Made by a program: the position numbers and the translations under genes. DNA of 64,000 nt from Pogona vitticeps. Lineage: Eukaryota > Chordata > Lepidosauria > Squamata > Agamidae. Position 1 is the stretch's first letter. The number at the start of each line of letters is the position of its first letter. Under the pieces are notes generated by a model that had not been told where the DNA came from, ran no database searches, and was given only the letters and a program-made list of their open reading frames with translations. Positions 34,099 through 46,495 of the stretch are shown in pieces. The stretch spans positions 31,169,501 to 31,233,500 of the forward strand of contig NC_135786.1 of the NCBI RefSeq assembly GCF_051106095.1. The letters run 5' to 3'.

Positions 34099-37000
34099 GG
34101 CCTTATACCAGGTTTTAAGGATGACCTCTATATGTCATGGGAGTGATCTGTTGAGTATTTTATCATTAAGGTCTTGAATAGGCATCACTGCCTTTAATAA
34201 AGGAGTATTTATTTTATAGTAACCTGATCCATTCTATTTTGCTAATGGATTAGGTTAGTACAAATAAGGGAGCATCAGGTTAACAACAGGGGAGGGGAAA
34301 TATAGACCTCCCCATTCCTGGTTGCTGCAATCCTGATAATGAGCATTCTTTGTAGCAGCTTGCATTTGTAATAAAACTGTGTCCAATCAGTACAAACTGT
34401 CCTGTTTCTAGGCAGGTGAACCCAAAGAAGAATAAGCTGCTGAATTCCAATCCAGAAAGAGCAAGCTAGTGGCAGAACAAGGGAACCAGCCGAGAAAAAG
34501 CCAAGTCCTACCAAGCAGAGTCAGTTCTAATCCAGAAACTTCCCTAAACAATGTCAAACAAGCCAGCAGATCGGAAACAAGAACCAGAGGAGGAGAATCG
34601 CAAGGCAAAACAAAATCACTCACAGTGAAGTAAACATGAATCTAGAAATGAGGATTGAGCTCTCATAAGTCTAAGCAAAACTAGACAGTTTGTTTTCAGA
34701 AAACAGAAATGTTCATACTACTGATGACAAAGACCTCGCCCAAGGCCATTTTGCCCAAGGTCTTCCTATGATTTAAAAAACAAAGTCTAGTTTCAAGAAG
34801 ACCCCTTGATCCCAAGGAAGCTGCTACCAAGCAGAGATCTTCCATGGAGTTGAGCAGTCCTTTTGAGAGCCCATTACAATACCTAGCCATTATTCTTTGG
34901 TTTCATGGATATGCGCATGTCTGTATGTTGAGTTCATCGGCTGGCATTCCTTCATCTGTCTCATAGACTGGGCATTCCTGATAGGGGTCTTTCTGTACCC
35001 TGGAGGCTCAAAGATCTGTGAAGCTTTCAGAGTCGTCATCAACCTCTGGCCTCAAAGACTTGACTGCATCTTCACTAGAGGACTCTTTTAATAAGGGCAT
35101 GGTGCCTTTAACATCCCATTTAGAGTGCCCCTTGGGCTGCCTGTACAAAGTCCTCCCGCCCGCACTTGAAATGAGACCCAGACTTTGAAGAAGGCTCTGC
35201 TCTTTGGCCAGAAGTATGGGAACACTTTCTTAAAGTAAATGTGTTCAACCCTTTGAATGTGCAAGCCCTGGGATACCTTTTCTCACAGCAGCATGTTCTC
35301 AGCTTTATTACTGGTTGGGATTAAATCAGGACCGGAAGAGTACAGTGAGGTCAGCCGGGTGGTCATGTGTCACTGAGTTTGGACAACTGAAAGGATCTAT
35401 TCAGAGCTGCCTGAAAGGAACTCTGTCAAGCAAAATGGAGAGAACTTGCTGTTCATTAGGTGTAGAAGCTATGTCCCTGCCTGGAATCCTTCAGGTAGGA
35501 AAATGAGCCATGTGCCCAATGTTTATTTCAACACACTCCAAATGACAGCCAGTGTCTCGAAAGGAAGCAAGAAAAATTCAGAACACCAGACTGAAATGGG
35601 AACTCTGTCGGGAGCACAGCTTAACTTGGAAGTGGTGGCAGCCTCTGATATAGAAGGGAGGAAATAAGAGCTGTAGCTGTCTTGAACCAGTGTTGTCTGA
35701 ATAACGTTGTCCTCTTCTGTGTTATATCTTTGCATTCTCCAGCACAGATATCTGCCATTACCTCTGCTGCTTGCAGTGGTACAGCTAAGGCTGGAATATA
35801 GAAACAGTTGTAAATTGTAGAATGGCAGCAGAAGAAAGACATATGGGGGAAAATTAATGGCTTGTTTCAAAGTGCCCATAGTCATCTCAAGAGGTGTCAT
35901 GGGATTGCTGTGCTGATCAGACCAAAACCTATAGTATTTAGTTCAGCAGTCTCTTCTCTCAGTAGCTCACCAGATGGTTACAGAAAGTCTGCATTCAGTG
36001 TGTGAATGCGATAGCATCCTTCCTCTTACATTCCTTAGCAATTTGTGTTACTACCCTTATCATCCATAAACATGTAGCTGTCCAAGTTAGCAGAAAAGTA
36101 ATTCTTCATATAGTTATTTATGGAATTCAGTATTGTATTTCATAAATAACTGAATTTCATAAATTCTACTGAACTCCGTAAATAACCAAATTCCACAAAT
36201 AACTGTATGAAGTCATACTTTCAATTAAGTGGGCTCCAAAATTAACTAGCTCATCCATCATATGCATTCTCCTCTCTTGAACCGGCCTCTGCCTCCTCCT
36301 CAATCTGTAGTCGTGAGGAAGACTTGCACCACTCAATAACAAAGCATGTAGGGAGCTATTAGGTTGAAGAAACTGGTTGAGGGAAGGTTGCAATAGACTT
36401 CAACTCTCTCATCTTCAGCTGCATCATTGAAAAAACACTGCACAGATCTTCAGCTCGCAATATGGAAACCTTGTATTGGAATAATAGACCTAAAGAGCAG
36501 AATACAGGAGCTTTGTAGGGGTTAAAGGCCTGATGGATGTGGATAATGGAATGACACCTTTAAGGAGTAACAGTCATAATATGACAGGAAAGAGAGGAAA
36601 TTCCTCTTAGTATAAAGATTCTATTTCACACCTGCAGACTTTTGGTTTAATTCAGTCTCTTTCATCTTTCAAGCAACTCTCTTGTTTTTATCATCTTGAT
36701 GTAAAACATGCACTGCAATAGGAGCTGCTGAATCTCAGAGGAATAGCCTGAGATACAGAGTCAAGAAGACCAAGAGCATAGTTTCACAAATAGTTCCATT
36801 TTCACCATCATTTACCGATAGATACACATTTACTGTAGGGTGGTTCTTTGAACACCTGTTGGCAACTATCTTTTGTCTAAACTGATGGGAAAGAAATTTC
36901 AATTGATACACGTTTTGGTGCAAATTTATCTAATTAGCACTGTCTTTGCTTCCAACATGGAATCAATTTGTGCTCTAAAATCTGAAGTTTTGCAAAAGTT

Positions 37001-37104
37001 GTGGCCCAAAGAATATGCATTTTGGAGAAAAAAACAGGTAAAGGTGCACACAAAAGCATTATGTGCAGTATTTATATTTTAACAAATATTTACAAAATGC
37101 AGAA
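34099..37104. other. Unassigned DNA
   Basis: No gene or clear repeat in 3 kb, except a cluster of 'CATAAATAACTGAATTTC'-type units at about 36111-36205 in direct and inverted order. Candidate frames are under 130 codons and lack motifs. Confidence 0.4.
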
Positions 37105-37192
37105 ATTTCCAAAGGAGTAGCTGTGTAAACCTGTTTGTTGCAACAAACCCCGCACAGAATATTGTCACACCATAAAAATCAACAAGGTTTGT
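37105..37192 (-). repeat. Dispersed repeat with TTAGTCTTTAAGGTGC tail (minus)
   Basis: 'GGAGTAGCTGTGTAAACCTG', 'TTGTTGCAACAAACCCC' and 'CACACCATAAAAATCAACAAG' are the complement of the family seen at 32436-32557. Diverged. Confidence 0.45.
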
Positions 37193-37887
37193 TTCTTCTA
37201 TGTTTCGTATATTTGTAGAACTGTTTGTTTTTAAAAAGTACACATTTTCATGCAAACTATTAAAAGCAAAATGTGTAACTTGGTACAGAAGCAGGATAGA
37301 ACAAACTTAATGGCAGAAGTCCAACAAACTGAGCAAAAGTTGGGAGAAACACCCAGATCTGTTAGGTATCTGGTGTAGAAGCTATGTAACTGCTCACAGA
37401 GCTGCAAAGTGGATTGGGCTTCCTCAGTGAGAAATGTGGCTCTGAAATGTGGTTTGCACACCAAGTGCAGTTGATTCAAATTGGACACCTGCATGTGTGA
37501 TTACCAATACTGAATCAAAGCAGCACTGGTAGGTGGTTTTTTTTGACATTTCAATGTTGTCACTAGGGTCGAAACCCAATGAGGTGATATGTTACCTACC
37601 AATAAATTTAAAAAACAAACAAATCACCTAGCTTTTCCCCTTCCATGGGGATGGGGGATATGGGTTCTTTTTTCTTTTTCTTTTTACAATCCTGCGCTGT
37701 GTCACTTCAGCAGCAAGCCAATCAAATGATATGCTGGTTGCCAATAAATTAAACAAACAGACAAAACAGCTTTCTTCCATTCCCTGCAGAGGGGAGAAAT
37801 GGACAGGATGTGGGGGACTGGCAGCAGAGAGGGAGGAATGAGCTAATTAAGGTTGCCTTGAGGTGTGGTGTGATTTCTTGTCTTGAA
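37193..37887. other. Unassigned DNA with an imperfect duplication
   Basis: 'CCAATAAATTtaaa.aaACA' occurs twice about 140 bp apart (near 37599 and 37740), each followed by 'AGCTTTYYYC' sequence; this is an imperfect direct duplication. No gene seen. Confidence 0.4.
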
Positions 37888-38134
37888 ACTACCCAATACT
37901 TGTATTCTCAAAGGTTTTCATGGCCGGGATCTGATGGCTGTTGTAGGTTTTTCGTGCTGTCTGGCCATGTTCTTGAGATTTTTCTTCCTAATGTTTTGCC
38001 CATCTCTGTGGCTGGCATCTTCAGAGGACAGGAGTCAGAACTGTGAAACCAGAGCACAGATTGGTGAAACGTTAGGAAGAAAAACCTGAAGAACAGGGCC
38101 AGACAGCCCAAAAAAACCCTACAACTATCCAATA
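37888..38134. mobile_element. Short PLE copy with inverted arms
   Basis: The element (37899-38123) is flanked by actacccaata (37888-37898) and actatccaata (38124-38134). The left arm is on the minus strand and carries the terminal tail and the hammerhead-type motif; the right arm, on the plus strand, repeats the terminal region in inverse. It has the same architecture as 13388-14958 but without coding sequence. Fossil. Confidence 0.8.
37986..38028 (-). ncRNA. Hammerhead-type motif in PLE (minus)
   Basis: TCCT, CTGAAGA, hairpin, second core strand and AGGA occur in order on the minus strand. The core is less complete than at 14832 or 19351. Confidence 0.45.
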
Positions 38135-39005
38135 ATTTTCTGTGGATGCAAGGACCATGCCAAATCGCATACCACCTTTTGAAGTGACTCTATTTAGCTT
38201 AATCCATCCTAGGATGACTTGACTGTCCTGTCTCACCTTCTGCTACCTGAAAACATACTGGGACATTGTTGAATTTATGAAGATGCCTTATACTGAATCA
38301 TAGAATTAATACCACCTATTGTATGCTCTAAATGCTGCAGCCCTCTTCCAAGAGACCTTCTCCAGTGACTATGCCAAGCACTACATTAATAAATTTCTTC
38401 ACAGTTGTCATGTTTCTATGTTGATATTTAGACTAAATATACTTGCCTGTACTCTCCTCCCTAACTGGAGTAGATGCAGCCCGACCCTATTTTCCAGGGT
38501 CAATTCCTTTTTTAAAAAAACCAAACAAAACCCTGCTTTGGTAAAATTGCTGTGATCTTATTTTTACTTACAGAGGATGCATTGTTGTTTTTCCCCCTTT
38601 TCATTTTCTCGTTTTGCTATTTCTGAAGGTTCCGCGTGCTACTCCTAGATCTACAGATATTAAATCTCTGAGTTGGAATGAGTAAGCATCTCTTCTCTTC
38701 TACCCATGCATGAACATGGAGGCACCATGTGGTGCACTGTCCATGATTTCATATACGAGTGAAACTCATTTTGATAACAGATTGCAAGGCAATGATTTTC
38801 CTCCATCTAACTAATCTTTAATCAAAAGAACAAATATGTTATCAGCTGTGAAATCAATGGAAGATAGCCTGTTGCAAAGTAAATGAAAACAGCACACAAG
38901 AGATGGAATACAGCCTTCAGCCATGTATAATGAGAAGAGTGGGTGGACGGAATGATCTATGGTGTGACAACAAAACAAATTGTAGGAAATATATAGAATC
39001 TTACA
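38135..39005. other. Unassigned DNA
   Basis: No recognised feature. Confidence 0.4.
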
Positions 39006-39281
39006 TACAGTGGACCCTCTACTTAAGGAATTAATTCGTATTGGAACGGTGGCTGTAAGTCGAAAAGTCTGTAGATCGAATCTCCATTGACCTACAATGC
39101 ATTGAAAACTGATTAATCTCACAACTGGCAGTTTTTATTCTATTTTTGTTCCATTTTTGTTTTTTTCTGGTCTGTAAGTTGATTCTCCGGCTGCAAGTCG
39201 AATCTAAATTTTGCAGCTAGAGAAATCTGTAACTCGAAAAGTCTGTAAGTCGAGTCGTCTGTAAGTCGAGGGTCCACTGTA
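39006..39281 (+). mobile_element. TA-target MITE, 272 bp (copy 1)
   Basis: The element is 39008-39279. It starts CAGTGGACCCTCTACTTAAG and ends TAAGTCGAGGGTCCACTG, and is bounded by TA on both sides (39006-39007, 39280-39281), as expected for Tc1/mariner-Tigger transposition. The interior is rich in AAGTCGA and GTCTGTAA words. Copy 2 at 60336-60607 has the same length in the opposite orientation and is about 90% identical by eye. Non-coding. Confidence 0.88.
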
Positions 39282-40720
39282 CAGGATAATAGTAAGGATT
39301 TTCTTTCAATTGGTTCTTCATAAGAACTCACCCAAATCTGCAAATTTTTTCATATTTGGGATGTGACAGTCCTGAGGCTTAAAAAACACTGATGTGGGAG
39401 AAATTGACAGATTTTTTTTCATCTCAGCCCAGAGTTTCTAGTCCTTAATTTTTTAAAATCTGTGTTTGAATCCCTGTACATGATACCATGCTAGTGTTAG
39501 ATTAGGCTTGCCATTTCTTTTCTCAGAGTGGCTTTTTATCTTTAATATCTGTATAACAGGCACATATAACATAATCCTCTGGCTGTAACAGTTGGATTCA
39601 GTAGATGCAGGGACAATGATTTTTCCGTATGTATTTGAGTAATTTAGGGCATGTCCAGACTGCCCATTTTGGTGCAGGTTGGCTCAGGGTACAAAGGGTC
39701 AGAGTTGGGGAGGGGGGGAAGAGTGATCTGACATTTAGTGAGCTCCTGCCGTCCAAATGGCATATCCACTTTTGGCTCATCCTGCTGTCAATTAAACGCT
39801 TCCCCTGATCATCTGCAGAGGATCAGGGGAAGTGAAAATATTTTTCACATCAGCTAGATTGTTGCTGATGCAATGAATCACTTGGATTAAATTTTTAAAA
39901 ATTCTTTGCCTGTCTGTGTATTGCTGATTGAGAATCTGCCCACAGCCACAATTTCAATCAGGAATACCAAATATCCTGAAGCAGCTCATAAGCCACTTCA
40001 GAATATTGGAAATTGATACCAGAAGCTGCTGCAAGGCTCTCACACTCACTGGGAATAGATTAAACCCGAGCCCTCTAACCTGAACCCAAATACCTGTAGT
40101 AGAATCCCCTGACAGGGATTCAAAAAGTGTGGGTGGGGACCAATTGGCCTGCTCCCGTGATGTCCAAGTGTGGACATAAAAAAAGAAGAGTGGGCCAACC
40201 TGACGCATCAACACACCAAACAGCAGAATAAAAGCCCTTGTGGATAGGCTCTCAGAGCACAACTGCGATTTTTTCAAACCTCTCTTACATCCAGTGTGCT
40301 GTATTATGAAGTACAATAATTTTACATGTCCTTGGCTACTGTGATCCAACTCTAGAACTTAAGTTGAATCTGCACTCAAGTCATGCTTCAAAGACATCTA
40401 ACTAAATTGCTCGTGTTCCTGGTTGTGTGTTGCAATTACATATATTATTTCACCAAAGCAAGCATAAATTGTCAATAGGTTTCCAACCACAGTCTTCCTT
40501 GGGGGAAATCATTTTCCCAATCTTTTCAGCTTCCCATTATGTCAATAATAGTGGCTTGTATTAGTAAATTTATTGCATGAGTTGAAAACACCAAGTAAAC
40601 TATATTAAATATGTAGTTTATTTATTATTGTGCTTGTACTCCAAAGAAGCACACATGTCAGTCTATGGAAGAATACTGAGACAAAAACAATACAAAATAA
40701 TAAAAATAAATTTAAAAATA
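39282..40720. other. Unassigned DNA
   Basis: No recognised gene or repeat boundary. Confidence 0.4.
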
Positions 40721-40796
40721 AAACATAAAGGCACCTTAAAGACTGTTATATTCCAATGTCGACTTTCGTGAATTGATCCACTACAATTTGCTTGTA
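40721..40796 (-). repeat. Dispersed-repeat tail fragment (minus)
   Basis: 'AAAGGCACCTTAAAGACTG' is the complement of the TAGTCTTTAAGGTGCC word found at 32436-32557. Only a short piece is recognisable. Confidence 0.4.
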
Positions 40797-41745
40797 ATCT
40801 AGATCCAATTTAGTATTTTAAGATTGGTTCAGGATATCTCACATTTGAATATAATGGTTAACACTTAAAGTGCCACTGTCTTTTTTTAAAAAAATTGTTT
40901 TGATTTTATCTTATTGTACAGAAAATATTTGAGTATTGTAGAAGAGAACCTGTTTGTCAGGTTGCAGACTGATTCATGAAGAATATGCTTGTCCAAATAC
41001 CAGCAATTCCAGGAATACACTGAGTGCTATTTAATTTTAATTTTAAAATTCTGCACATCATCTCTGCACTGTAACAGGTAACCTTGGACATATCATTTTC
41101 ATTCAGTCTTGTTGCATATGGTGGAAGTAATAATGAACCATTACACCAAATTGTTGTGGTTTTAAAAGACAAGAGAGTTTGCAAAGTGTTCTGTACAGCA
41201 AAAGTTGCAATATAAATTTTTAATAACAAAGAGTTTCCCTTTAAGAAGAGGTCAGGGAATATGAGTCTACACAATCTTGTATTTATTTTCTGTGCAAAAG
41301 AGTCACACTCTAATTAATGTAGTCTTTTAATTCCACTGAAACCAGAGGTGCTTAATTTAGACACAACTGGCTTGTCTTATAAATTTCAGTGGAATGTCTC
41401 AGCACAGCTGACATTAACTGGATTGTATCTAATATACCCACTTGATATTCATTGGTTGTACAAGTATTCTTGACCCCTCCTGGACAGGATCTGTGACATC
41501 CCTTTAATAAGAAGAATTAGAACTGGCCCTCCCTGTGACCATATCATGCATGGCCTTTTACATTTTTGAAAAATGAAACTTCTGTCGTTACTTGCAGTCC
41601 AGTATATGGTGCAGTCCTTCTGCCTAATTGAAAATAGTAATATACCGCATTTCTTTCTCCTACTCATATCTTATGGAAATCAGATACTGTATAGTGCTAT
41701 AACATTGAGGAACTTGTGGGGGAAGTGTGCCATACAAAAATGCTT
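40797..41745. other. Unassigned DNA
   Basis: No recognised feature before the TG tract. Confidence 0.4.
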
Positions 41746-41747
41746 TG

Positions 41748-41793
<46 letters not shown>
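41748..41793 (+). repeat. (TG)n microsatellite
   Basis: A pure dinucleotide tract of about 46 bp. Confidence 0.96.
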
Positions 41794-41795
<2 letters not shown>

Positions 41796-41903
41796 CCACA
41801 CATTACACACAGATCTTGAAAAGTAATTGCTTTCAGAAACTAATTCGTTGCAGTTGTAGTTCTAAGAAGGCCATTCCCCAGTAGTTTGCTACTCTTGTCA
41901 TCG

Positions 41904-42428
41904 TCGTTTAGTCGTTTAGTCGTTTAGTCGTTTAGTCATTTCCGACTCTTCGTGACCCCATGGACCAGAGCACTCCAGGCCCTCCTATCTTCCACTGCCT
42001 CCCGGAGTTGTGTAAAATTAATTCTGGTAGCTTTGATGACACTGTCCAACCATCTCATCCTCTGTCGTCCCCTTCTCCTCTTGCCTTCACACTTTCCTAA
42101 CATCAAGGTCTTTTCCAGGGAGTCTTCTCTTCTCATCAGATGGCCAAAGTATTGGACCTCAGCTTCAGGATTTGTCCTTCCAGTGAGCACTCAGGGTTGA
42201 TTTCCTTTAGAATTGACAGGTTTGTTCTCCTTGCAGTCCAGGGGATTCTCAAGAGCCTCCTCCAGCACCACAATTCAAAAGCATCAATTCTTTGGCGGTC
42301 AGCTTTCTCTATGGTCCAGCTCTCACTTTCATACATCACTACAGGGAAAACCATAGCTTTGACTATGCGGACTTTTGTTGGCAAGGTGATGTCTCTGCTT
42401 TTTAGGATGCTGTCAAGGTTTGTCATCA
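41904..42428 (-). mobile_element. Bov-B LINE 3' end (minus)
   Basis: The minus strand encodes the Bov-B C-terminus: MTNLDSILKSRDITLPTK, 'VVMYESESWTIEKADRQRID', 'LWCWRRLLRIPWTARRTN', then after a frameshift (near 42150-42190) 'HLMRREDSLEKTLMLG' and 'RRAWSALVHGVTKSR'. The 3' end is four units of the 8-bp CGACTAAA repeat (41904-41937). The word ttgtcatc occurs at both borders (41895-41902 and 42420-42427) and may be the target duplication. 5'-truncated; about 0.5 kb. Confidence 0.93.
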
Positions 42429-42595
42429 GTTTTAAAAAAGTAACTGCTTTCTTTTTTTCAAAAGTAACTAAAATATATTTAATTGCTTTATTAAAATCTG
42501 AAAACTACTAGGCAATTTACCTGTTGAACAAATGCACATTTGATTCTCATCCAGCTTACTAGATGAGGTGGACCATGAAGCCACACTCCTCCCTC
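42429..42595. other. Short unassigned spacer
   Basis: AT-rich sequence without recognised content. Confidence 0.35.
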
Positions 42596-42780
42596 CTCCA
42601 TTCATTTAATTTATATCCTGCCTTTCTCCCAACAGAGAAATGTAAGGTAGCAGACCAAATGGTTTAAAACACAAATATCTGGTATTAAAACTCAGTTAAA
42701 ATAAGTACTATTACATTGAAACAACAACTAATTTAAAACAATTTAAAGGCACAGCAAAAGTAAGAAAGACCCACTTGGAC
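42596..42780 (-). mobile_element. LINE 3' UTR fragment, L2/CR1 type (minus)
   Basis: 'TTCATTTAATTTATATCCTGC', shortened, is the complement of the classical GC(A/G)GGATATAAATTAAAT tail, followed by 'CTTTCTCCCAACAGAG' and an AT/CA-rich UTR. Coding sequence is absent. Confidence 0.55.
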
Positions 42781-43740
42781 TATGATAAATCTTTCTTCCA
42801 AATTTTAGTAAGACCCCATCCTGAAACTATAGAAACTACTTTAAAAGTTGCCATTGCTGTTCCACAAAAAGTGAAGAGAAATAATGCAACTTAGTTATGT
42901 CTTTCTTTTTGAAAACAAGAACTAACTGCAAGTGATTAGTTCTTCATAACTAATACTTCACATATTTGGCATAAGACTCATATGAGTAAATCTTAACAAC
43001 GTGAACGTCTTTTTGGTTTTTGGAGTGGTTTTTGTAAAGCTTTGATTTTCCTAACTTTTAAGCCTTCAACCCTGCTGCAAAGGATGGAAAAGATCATGGA
43101 GGGTCAGCGAGTCCTTCTGTTTTCCCTGTTGGCGGCCAGCCGGAGAAGGCAGACAAAGAGTCTTTTCATGCCCTGGATAAACAATATGGAGTAACGAAGG
43201 CTGTTTTTGCATTGCATCATATCTCAGACAAGCAAAGCCAAGGGTTTCCAAAATAACCAGTGGGCATCACAGACATGAGATCATGAAAAGTGGTTTTCTT
43301 CTTCCCAAGCATCTGGTATTAGTCCTAAGAGTGAAATGCAACAAGCAGAGAGAGGAAGTTTAAAAGGACAGGTGTGTGTGTGCGTGCGTGTGTGCACATG
43401 CACACAGACTTGCACTTGCAGAGAATGACATGGGAAGGTGAGGATTTTTATAACCTGTCATGAAATTTATATCTCTGCCCTAAATGAGCCTTAAGAATAC
43501 TACAAAGCTCTTAAAGGTTTTGGGTAGGTTAGTTTCTTCACCTCTTCTAGTCTGTCCAGTTGAAGGTCCTTTAGCCTGTCTCCTTAGTCCTGCTTTAGGA
43601 CAGAAATGACATTGGTCACAGGTGATAAGATTAGAAAATCATAGATTTCAGCCTAGGTATGACTTGGCATCACAGTTTGTCATTCTGGCATGAACAAAAG
43701 ATAACGACAAAAATTCTGTCAGTTACAGAACCATCCTCAG
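42781..43740. other. Unassigned DNA
   Basis: No gene. A short (TG)n/(CA) patch lies at 43372-43405. The rest is unassigned. Confidence 0.4.
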
Positions 43741-44066
43741 AGAGTGCTTATCAATGGCTCCTTCTCAAATTGGGAGGAGGTAACAAGTGGGGTACCACAA
43801 GGCTCAGTCTTGGACTGGTGCTTTTCAACATTTGTATTAATGACTTGGATGAGGGAGTGCAGAGAATACCTATCAAATTTGCATATGACACAAAATTGGG
43901 TGGGATAACTGATACTGTAGAAGATGTGAACAAATTTCAAAAAAATCTTGAAGGACTCAAGCACAGGGTTGAAAACAACAGAATGAAATTTAACTTTGAT
44001 TTGGATTCCTGTGTTGATGGCCTTACAGGCCCCCTGGAGCTCTATTATTCTATGATTTTATGAAAA
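43741..44066 (+). mobile_element. CR1 LINE fragment
   Basis: The frame encodes CR1 RT motifs: a degenerate G-x-P-x-G block ('GGTACCACAAGGCTCAGTC'), LFNICINDLDEGVQ, 'KFAYDTKLGGITDTVED' (F-A-D-D-T-K-L catalytic box changed to FAYDTKL, so inactive) and NRMKFN. It then jumps to the 3' end 'CTATTATTCTATGATTTTATG', the CR1 ATTCTATGAT tail. The segment between RT palm and 3' end is deleted. Confidence 0.9.
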
Positions 44067-45449
<1,383 letters not shown>

Positions 45450-45590
45450 GTATATATGCTAACCGGCTTATCAGCCAGCCTGGCAGCCTCTGTGGGTGTC
45501 CCCACCTCTCCAGCTGAGAAGCAGAGACCTGTGCAGTGTCCCCCCCAATGGAGGCCAGCTAACAAAATAATAATAATTTTTTTTTATTGG

Positions 45591-45806
45591 CTGTTGTGGG
45601 TTTTTCGGGCTCCTTGGCTGTGTTCTGAAGGTTGTTCTTCCTAACGTTTCGCTAGTCTCTGTGGCCGGCATCTTCAGAGGACAGGAGTAGCACTCTGTGC
45701 ACAATTTTTTATTGTATTCTCAAAGGCTTTCACGGCCGGGATCCGATGGTTTTCCGGGTTGAACAACACGGCCAAACAGCCCAGAAAACCCACAGCAACC
45801 TTTTAA
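45591..45806 (-). mobile_element. PLE terminal fragments
   Basis: A minus-strand terminal piece with a hammerhead-type motif (45591-45702) is followed, after 'AATTTTTTATTG', which also occurs imperfectly before it, by a second piece: terminal tail on the minus strand (45715-45750) joined to an inverted terminal region on the plus strand (to 45806). Short fossil copies with the same inverted-end tendency as 13388 and 37899. Confidence 0.75.
45639..45681 (-). ncRNA. Hammerhead-type motif in PLE (minus)
   Basis: On the minus strand TCCT, CTGAAGA, hairpin, GAAAC, GTT and AGGA are in order; both core boxes and helix I are complete. Confidence 0.5.
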
Positions 45807-46140
45807 TTTTTTTTCTTTCTAGTTAACCGGCCTTTTAGCTGGCCAGGCGGCCTCCACACATGTCCCCCCGCAAATCACCTGAGAGGCTGAGAGGTGTGCA
45901 GAGGCCACTGCTCCGAGAGAGATGGAGCCCTCTCAAAATGGCAGCAGCACCAGAGGAAGGAGGAAATGGCAGGGAGGCAATGGGGCAGTGGGAAGGGGTG
46001 AAAGACAGGCTGGGAGGCAGCCGGGCTAAAACAAAAATCCCAAACAAACCGAAGACTTGATTCATGGTTTGTTCAGGAATAATTCCTAAATTTGTGGACA
46101 AACCGCCATTTTGGCAGTTTGTACCCATCTCTAGTTACCA

Positions 46141-46436
46141 ACAATAACTTACTTTTAATTAAATAAGGCACAACTAAGTTACATTGCACTTGTAATGAAC
46201 TGAGGGATACCTGGACAACTTTTGCACCTTTACTATATCTGTCACAGTTTAAGTTTCTTTTAAAGTTACACAGGTGTGTGACTTAGGTGTCTTTTGCATC
46301 CCAGTCAGGGTTTCCAGTGTTCTGTTTTCCAAAAAGCAACAAAAAGTGTTAATCAAAGTTTCTTTTGAATAATGAGAAAGGAGATATTCTTAAAGTAACT
46401 ATACTGTCACTGAACTACTTTTGAGGAACCAAACTA
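46141..46436. other. Unassigned DNA
   Basis: No recognised feature. Confidence 0.35.
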
Positions 46437-46495
46437 GTTATTTATTTGATTTATATCCCGCCCATCTGGCCTATAAGACCACTCTAGAACTGTAA
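46437..46495 (-). mobile_element. L2 3' tail fragment (minus)
   Basis: 'TTATTTATTTGATTTATATC' then 'CCGCCCATCTGGCC' is the complement of the L2 end (CCATCTGGGCGGGATATAAAT). Only the last 60 bp are present. Confidence 0.7.

Larger units (their letters stand above)
45450..46140. repeat. Dispersed repeat (two related segments) with nested PLE
   Basis: 45460-45575 ('CTAACCGGCTTATCAGCC', 'CTCTGTGGGTGTCCCC') and 45828-45915 ('TTAACCGGCCTTTTAGCTGG', 'CTCCACACATGTCCCCCC') are diverged direct copies of one sequence. The second runs on to 46134 and ends with 'AAACCGCCATTTTGGCAG' and 'GTACCCATCTCTAG', resembling a DNA-transposon terminus. The intervening 45590-45806 is PLE. Family not named. Confidence 0.5.

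Noticed and set aside
35523-35900. 125-codon minus-strand frame
   Set aside because: No motif or repeat similarity, overlapping frames on both strands, and composition like the surrounding non-coding DNA.
41904-41937. Short tandem repeat of GTCGTTTA as an independent minisatellite or CRISPR-like array
   Set aside because: It is the 3' terminus of the adjacent Bov-B, whose other copies end in the same unit. There are no spacers.
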